Source: Maniola hyperantus (Eukaryota; Arthropoda; Insecta; Lepidoptera; Nymphalidae). From it: a stretch of DNA of 64,000 nt. The notes under the pieces are model-generated. The model was not told the DNA's origin. It made no database searches and saw only the letters and a list, made by a program, of their open reading frames with translations. The stretch is taken from positions 12,071,383-12,135,382 of the forward strand of contig NC_048550.1 of assembly GCF_902806685.2 (NCBI RefSeq). Reading direction: 5' to 3'. Both the position numbers and the translations under genes were made by a program. Positions 47,001 through 56,000 of this stretch are shown here, in pieces; position 1 is the stretch's first letter, and each line of letters opens with the position of its first letter.

Positions 47001-50000
47001 CATATTACTGCAATTTTTCCGTACAATATTTATAATAAATCTAAGCTGCAACGATCCATACGATCTCCTGGGTTCCTTGGTGCATATGAATGAAGGGAAT
47101 ACACATACAAACGCTGAAGCCGAGTACTTTTGAAATTGCTTCGTTTATACGCACCAAAAAACTATGTGTTTCCATCCATGCGATAAGTAAAGGCTGTTTT
47201 ACGCCGCGAGCAACAACATGCGACAATGCGGCATGCTACAAAAGACCGCAAAAGTAATGTTGTGTAATTTGCTGCCTAAGCAACATGCGGCAGTATTGAG
47301 GAAACATCGTTCTTTAACATCAGAATATTAAGGCATAACAGTCTGTCGACGAATCTTGTATTTTAAATTATGCATGCATTCCTGTGGCATGCCGCAATAT
47401 TGCTTTGGCGTAAATTAAGCTTAAGAAACACAGAGCTTGCAAAACAAAAACTAATTACATCTGTTCAGTAAAGTGGTAACATCGATCCTGCTTCAGCGAA
47501 ACGGTTATTTTATATTGAAACAGGATAGTCGGGATACGGCACGATATATCCATTAATTCATTCACGTGCAGGTGGCAACCGCGTGCTTTCTAAATCCATT
47601 CCTAAATTGGCTTCTTCCAATATGAATTTGCACCAATTCACTCGTATTTTCAATTTTTTGTACACGTTTCGATCGATGGAGTAAGCGAAATATATCCACG
47701 AATGAACGGCCGTTAATTATTATCAATTGAGCGATTGTTTTTAGGATTCGGTACCCACAGGATGCCACACGGTTCCCTGTCACTAAAGCCTCTACTGTCT
47801 ATCTGTCTGTGGCTGTCCGTCCGTCCGTCCGTCCGTCCGTCACAGTGGTCTAGCTTCAGCTAAAACAGCGTGTTTTCGCTTCGATCGACTGCTATGGAGA
47901 GGCTCGGCCGTCCAAACTGAAGTATATTTTGAGCGTTTTACAACTTCCATAGAGAAAGTTAAACTTTTTTAGATGCTATGGCTACTAGAGACGCTAGACG
48001 TTCAGGAGATATGAGTCAGTGTGCAACCAGCAGTAGACATTTATCGAAAAGTGTCTAGAAACATTGCAATTTCCCTAAATTGACGCTTAGTGAGTATGGT
48101 GCAATCAGTAAAAGCAGAAATCTATCTGCGACATTTACACATTGACTTGACAATTTCTGCGGGAGAAATCTAGTTTCCACTAATCTAAAGGTTTACTCGA
48201 GTAGAGAGAGAGTAGTTCCTCTTGGATAAGTTCAGTTTCGTTGAATATTTCTGAACTTACTTATATCGATGTTGGACCAAATTATGGCACGTATTCATTG
48301 GTGTAATGAACATGCCGGACATATATACCTACGACACTATTCAATGACTTGAGTCCCTTCAATTAGTTTCCTCTAAAAGGTTACCCGAGGAGCTAAGTTC
48401 CTCTCAGACCCATACAGTTGCAATTTGTAGAGTGCAGTCATCTAGCTACTAAATTATACACTGACTTGGCAATCGCAGTGGAATCAATCCAGTTGGTTAA
48501 TATTCGGGTTATCGAGGAGCTAAGTTCTCAGACAAATTCTGTTTCATTGAGTATCTTTGCATTTATACCGCTGTTGGAAAAGATTTTGGCATTCATTCTT
48601 TGGTGTATCGAGCATGCCAGACATCTACCTACGACGTTATACATTGACTTGGCAATCGCCGTGAGAGCAATCATGTTGGTAAAAAAGGGGTTATCGAGGA
48701 GCTAATTTCCTCTCAGACCACTGTTGCATTAAGTACCTTCGCACTTATATCCCTGTTGGGAGAGATGGAGCATTGCCCCACAATGGTCGCAGAACGTCGG
48801 AGTGATAAACGTCCATTTGTTCCACTTGTGCGCTCCGTACGCGGCCTTTGGGATAAACCAACCGGAAAATAATTTAGCATGAAACAACAAATAACTAAAA
48901 AACAAGCAACAAAAGAAGCGTTTTAGCATGGTTTTAGACCCTTTTTACAGCGTGGTAGACTTTTTATAGGCCTGCCCCAAAAAGGAGTGTAATTATGTTT
49001 TCAGGATATGTGTGAATTATTTTATTCCACCGTAAATTTTTAAAGCCTGAGCAGATTTGGATATAGGGGGGTATCGTTAGAATTCTTACATCGTCCTGAG
49101 AGACACCAGTTATATTTTTAAAAAAACAACAGTGGTATGGCGCCATTTTCAAATGTAAAAAAGTATTTTTATTTTTGTTAGTTTTTTTTCTCAGGGCAGT
49201 CGCGTTTTAATTTTGTTTTATTTTGTTCTAATCAAAGAAAAAAGTACATAACTATAACCATATATTATATTTGTTTGTTTGTCATAAGCTGTAAAAAGTT
49301 AACAAAAAACTAAATAAGCAATAGGCGCTAGAATTACAAGTTTAGCCCTAAAACTAAAAATAATAACCCCCGAATACTGAAAAGCGCTTTAAAAGTAAAG
49401 AGAATTTTACGTTTTAATGGCGTTTATGATGCTCCACATTCAGTATTCGGCTGTATGATAGGTAGTAAGAGTTATAGGTACATATTAGCACAAAACCACA
49501 GAAAAAGATTGTTAAAAACCAAGCTGCAAAGAGAAAAATATTAAGATAAGCTCACAAACATGTTACCATAAAACCTATAATAACGGTCATCAAAAACCAA
49601 GCTGAAATGAGAAGAAAAACATTAAAATAAGCAGACAAATATGTATTAGCTTGATCTACAATAACGATCATCAAAAACCAAGCTGCGAAGAGAAAAAGAG
49701 TTAAATGAGCAGACAAATATGTATTAGCCTAAAACCCACAAAAATGATCATAAAAACCAAGCTGCGAAGATAAACAGATTAACGGCCGAAATTAATAATA
49801 ATAATAATTAGGTTAGGGTAGGTAGGTTTGGTCTCCCCTGCCGGGGTGTAATCCTCCGCCCGGTACAAATATGTATTTATGTAAAGTGTATGTAAGTTTA
49901 TCTATGTTTATGTATGTAAGTGTATTATATTTCTTTTTGGCTTTTATATAATATTTATCTTGTACACGGGCGTGAGAGTAGATATATCACGATAATAATT

Positions 50001-53000
50001 AATCCTATCCTTAATATTTTGATAGGTTACTTAGCAAAAAACATACAAAAATTAATAATATTTCTTTACTATTAACAACGTCGCTAAGTAATTTAGCCAC
50101 CATCTAGATTACGGATAGATTCATTATTATTATTAATTTCTGCCCTAAAATAAGCAAGAAAAAAATTGACGTCGATTCTGAATTATTTTTTAAACTCTAA
50201 AGTAAATTTAGAGTATCTGCATCTTTTTCTTTTTAATAGTGCCAAAAAAGGGCGGGAAATGAATTTTAAATTAAATACTCTTAGCGCTACTCTACTGGCA
50301 CCTAAAGTCACGAAGTTTGACAGTTTAAACTGCTATACAGGACGATATTGCCTACACCATGTACCACCTATATACCTCGAATAAACATTATTCAATTCTA
50401 TTCTATTAAGTCTGTCCTTTTCTTATTACATTGGTAAGAAAAAGATGCGAATAGTCTAAAATTTAGTTGCCCGTAGAATCAGTACCAATGTATTAGTCTA
50501 ACAGCCGTTAGTCTAACTCAGAGTCGCTAATCGTCAGTTAAGATTGAGTTAAAAAGAGACAGATTTATGTGAGAGATATAGATAGTCTCGTTTTAACTAA
50601 ACTTAAATAACGAATAAGCGACTCTGAGTACAGCTGTAAAACCTACAAAAACGATCACCAAAAACCAAGCTGCAAAGAGAAAAAGAGTCAAATAAGCACG
50701 AAGCGTTAGAATCAGTAGCGTTGCACGAGTCCATAGCTTGCAGGCATTTGCAGCGTTGTACCTTGACACTTGAGCCCCTGGTGGATCAGGCCGTAGAGGA
50801 GGGAACCGCAGTGGTCGCAGAAGGTAGGCGAGGAGTATGTGTAGTTTTTGAAGTTGTGTCGAGTACGGGTGTCCTGTTTCAGGAAATTGTTATATTTAAG
50901 AGAAATTATTCTTACAACTGCAGCTGTCGCCTAGTGGTTAGAACGTCCGCTTCCAATCGGAGGTCGGGGGTTCGATCCCGGACACGCACCTCTAACTTTT
51001 TATTACATAATTAAAATATCACAACAGGAAAACATCGTGAGGAAACCTGCATGCCTCAGAGTTGCCATGCCTCCATAATGTTCTCAAAGGTGTGTAAAGT
51101 CTGCCAATCCGCACTTGGCCAGCGTGGTACACTATGGCCAAAACCAAATCAGATCTGTCATCATAGTGCCAAAACCAAAACAGATCATTTGACACAAAGT
51201 GTCAAAGTTAATTCCGGGTACGCTTGGTGAGGCGCTTTGGATGGCACAAAAAATAACTATCATTTTGTACAGTACACCTTATCTAGTGTAGTTGTATATG
51301 TCCATATCCATGACTTTAATGATCAAAGTACACAGGACAAATTGTTAGTGTACAAATCCCTAGTACTTCCTCATGTGATCTCTCGTATGCCTAGTAGGTA
51401 TAAGCACTAGACACTAGGTAGGTATTAAACGAATCAATTGGAACAACAAAGGCTAATTAAAGTGGAGTGCGTCATCGCTTGCTGCACGCTACGACGACAC
51501 GCAACACTCCATTGGGCAAATTGGGGAATGTGTAATATATTTATGGCTTGTTTTTAATAAAGTAATCTATATTACCCTAATAAAGGTCACCCTGTTCAAA
51601 GCCTAATGCCAGGCGCTCTACACCTCTCAGCTCTGGTACGACTATACTAAAGCCACTTTCGACGGTCTCAGAGTGCAGTACAACAATGCGTTCCGAGCTC
51701 TGCTGGGGCTGCCGTGGAGGTGTAGCGCGTCGGGTATGTTTGCGATGCACAGGGTTGACGATTTGAATGCGGTAATGCGTAGGGCTAGGGCAGGATTCCT
51801 GTCAAGATTGCATAGTACTAAATAATTTAATAATAGAAATGGTAAAACAGTACCACTTGAACTTACCTAAATTTTTCGCTATATAATTTTGTTACCTAAT
51901 TTAATTTCACAATGAATTACTTACTTTAAATACTCACTATGCTTTAATTTAATTTAATTTAATTTAAAATTGTTATGGACGACCCGTCTGAAATAAAATA
52001 TTTTTATTTTATTTATTTATTTATTTTATTACTAATAAATAAAATAATTATATTCGCTAATTCTTTTGATATTACAGATAGATACTCCAAGCGTCAGTCT
52101 GTAATACCGAATGAACTACCTCAAATTAAGCTCATATGGTTATTTGAACTGTGCCACAACTGAATCACACGTTTTTAAAAATTTTGTCTGTCTGTCGGTC
52201 TATCTGTTTGAACGGGATAATCTTCGGAACGGCTGAACCTATTTTGGCGGGACTTTTACAGACAAGTAGAGGAACTTTTGATTGGAAAATCAAATGTTCC
52301 CACGGGATTTTTAAAAATCTAAATCCACGCGGGCTAATATTATCTAAGGTACACATATTTAAATAAGTGTCCTGTCTGACTTATTGACTGACTGATCTAT
52401 TATTATCTTCGCGGCAGTCAGCCGGAGAAAACTTTTCGGTCTTGCGCAATTTTCTACATTTTTTCATACTTTCTACGGTTCTTTAGAGTTCACGGGTTCA
52501 CTCTCTAATATCGTCAAGCCACTTGCTTTGAAAAATATCGTGAGGGAAACCAGCTGCATGCCTGAGAGTTCTCCATAATGTTCTCTAAGGTGTAGGTATT
52601 AATCCTGCCAATCAGCACTTGGTCAGCGTAGTGAACTATGGCTTACAGCCTTCTCATTCTGAGAGGAGACCCGTGCTCAGTAGTGCAGCGGCGATGGGTT
52701 GACCATGATGAATAATAAGAAAAACTCACTTTTCAGTTAATCCCTGTTTGATTAAATTGACATGTAGGTATATTTTTGCATTAAACGCTACATTTAAAAC
52801 TCTTTAGAAAAAAATTGCGCAGACACGAAGAAAAATACGAGTTTAATTTTCCTCTCCTCGTTCTAAGAAACATTAAGGATTTATTCATTCGTTTCGGCGT
52901 AATAAGGGTCCTACTTTATTTCAAATTGAGAGAGTCGTTCTTAATTAGAAAACCTTTTCATTTCAGCTGGATTATATCATATTAAATGGGAGTTTTACTT

Positions 53001-56000
53001 TTTACCAAGTTTCTTTTTAAGAAATTAAATATTTAATATTTGATAACTTGCTTTAACGGTGAAGGAAAACATCGTGAGAAAACCTGCATGCCTGAGAGTT
53101 CTCTATAATTTTCCCAAAGGTGTGTCAACTCTGCCAATCCGCACTGTGCTAACGAGGCGGATATAGCCTTAAATCTTCTCATTTTGAGAGGAGACCCGTG
53201 CTCAGTAGTGGGCCGGTGAGAAGTTAATCATGCTAAGTAGCTTATAGATAGAATGCAGGTTCATTGATTTGGCCATGTATACAGGATGTAATTAGAATGC
53301 TGGCAAAAACGAATATAGTACCTACTTACTGATGATTACTGATATGATACCACAAAAAAACGCAAAAAATATTTAAAAAATCCTATAATTTAGTAAATGT
53401 TTACGATATATTGTAAATAAAACATCTGACTGACGCTAGAACTAACGCTAAAGTTAACGAACGTTGCGTAAGTAGGCCACTCAGAGTCAATACCGCGTCG
53501 TCGTAGGCGGAACATTGACCCGAGTTTTGCATGCTATACATTGCGGGTTTGAAAAATACTAAATCACTAAAACTACAAAATGAGGTAATTGGTATTGGAT
53601 TGTGTTTCGGTAGTATAACAATAACGTTAAGTTTTTGCTAGTGTTCTGGTTACACCCTGTATAATAAACGTCATATATTCTAATACACAATTAATAATAC
53701 AAAAATTAAAAAGATAACGTATCAAAATCATCGTCCAAACCACTTCAACAAGGCAAACAACCTGATTCCTCTTTGAACGGCCAGGCTAATACGCTGGTCA
53801 AGGTGACTGCCAATTGCCAACCTGTAGAATCAATGAGATAAGACAAGACAACAGATTCTTAAGAGCTAGGGCGCATCATGCTAAATTTCCGTACGTTTTT
53901 TTACCGCAAAATCTGCGAACTATAAAACTGCATAGAAGCGTGCGCAATGCGGAATTAATTCCGTGCCGGATTTTGATAATTTAAATTCAAATTTACGGAT
54001 TTTAAAACACAATGCAACCGTGGTGCGCGCTATCTCTTAAAAAATCTACGAGAGTTTCTTGGCGGTTCTCCCCAGTTGAACCTCGTCGGTAGTAGTCTTG
54101 ACAAACCATAAAATCCATGACGTGTCCCACTTGAATTTTTTTTTTAATTTTTTTATATAAAAAAGAAGATACTAACGTCGGAATCCGCGCCCTTGTCCGC
54201 CCCTGGACACGTAAATGTGACATACTCGTGGCATCTCTTGTGCACCACGAAGCTGCATACTGCAACAAAAATACTCGAATGACTCCTCTTACAATACGGT
54301 ATTTGACAACTAGTCAAATTAGTAACTTTTTATAAAACGTCAAAACGCGCGCTTAGTATGCGAGATTCTTCAGCAGGCCGATTGCCGTAAACTGACATGT
54401 GACATCGCAATAGAAATATCCTTAAGAATCGTGATCGTTACAGTTGATAAATTTGCTATCGCGGACGACTAATGCACTATATCGCATTTGGTCATTATCG
54501 ACATTTTGATGACGTATTGGTAGCACGGACCTATTTATAACCCGACTAAATCGAATATCTATGGTAATCACTTGGTAATCTAGCAATTTACATGGACATA
54601 ACAGTCTCCTAAATTTGGCTACGTTACTTATTACAAATAAGTAGTTAGTCTGTGGTAACTATTTAGAACCCCAGACCACAAAGTACAATTTTTTGTTGTT
54701 TTTCCTTAGTTTACGCGTTTGTTTTTTGTAATTAATTCTGCAACTTTGCTTGCTCTTCGGACTCCGGAGACTTAGTTTTTCTCACTGAACTTATACGCAA
54801 ATGCCTGGGCACTGATTTGCCTAAGTATTGGGACCCTTATTGACGGACTGTGGCTGCTTGGAAGTTAGAACTCGTAAGTTAACAAACGTTATCATTCAAT
54901 ACAAGTAAAGGCTCTCATGCGGGTTTCCTCACGATCTTCCTTTTCCTTCACAGCTAAGCTAGTGATATTTAGTTGTTACAATGGTATTGAACTCCGAAAA
55001 GTTAGAGGAGTTTTAACAGCGTTTCATAAAGTACCTATTATACAAATTGAGTCCATTGCTACTGGTGGTTATGACTTCATAGTAAGTACCTCCACACTAC
55101 AAGTGCTTTCTCGAGTATGTTTCCTTATGTATCTAGAGCTGCCTAAAACGTTGCTCTTCATATGAAAGTTTGGATGTTTCTTACTCCTTCGCACCACAAA
55201 TATTTAAAGAAACAATTTGGATTAGCTAAATTAGTAACAAAGATACCATATACACTGATTCTAAAGTCTTCGCAGACAACGTCATACCTAAACAGAAGCT
55301 GGTAGTGCCTAGTGGTATAGATTAAGCAACACAGTCAGTGGTCACTTACTCAGTTATCATAATTTTTTTTCAGGCAAAGGTGATACAGTGCTGCATTCAT
55401 TTCTTCATCCAGACAAAGATATGGATTGGGATATGTTGTGAACTCGAGCTCTTGGACCCCGTGCAGAGACAAATAAAATAATGAACGGTGCCAGATTAGA
55501 TTTATAAGAAGCAGATGGTGATATAATTAAAATGTCTGAATCTAATCTACTTTAACAAAAGAATACATAAAAAATCATCAAACTGTTGTTTTATTATAAG
55601 AAGCAGATGGTGATATAATTAAAATGTCTGAATCTAATCTACTTTAATAAAAGAATACATAAAAAATCATCAAACTGTTGTTTTATTTGCCTAAATAATT
55701 TAAATTCCAAAGTAATTTCCAAAGTTAAATCAATTAAATCAGAAAATGATTTGACTTTTGGACATTACTTTGGGGAATAAATTTAGAAATTCCCCGAAGA
55801 GCCTAGTGGTTAGGATGTTCACCTCTGAATAATTGAAGGTTGGGGGTTCAATTCTAGGTACGCATCTCTAAGAGTTATGTGCGTTTTAAACAATTAATTG
55901 TACTTAACTTGGTTTAGCGGTGAAGGAAACATCATGAGGAAATCTGCATGCCTGAGAGTTCTCCATATTGTTCTCAAAGGAGTCAAAGGTATACTATTAT

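Noticed and set aside
54917..55165. 82-residue ORF that could be a nested gene
   Set aside because: Its first part is a reversed SINE fragment; the rest shows no recognisable family.
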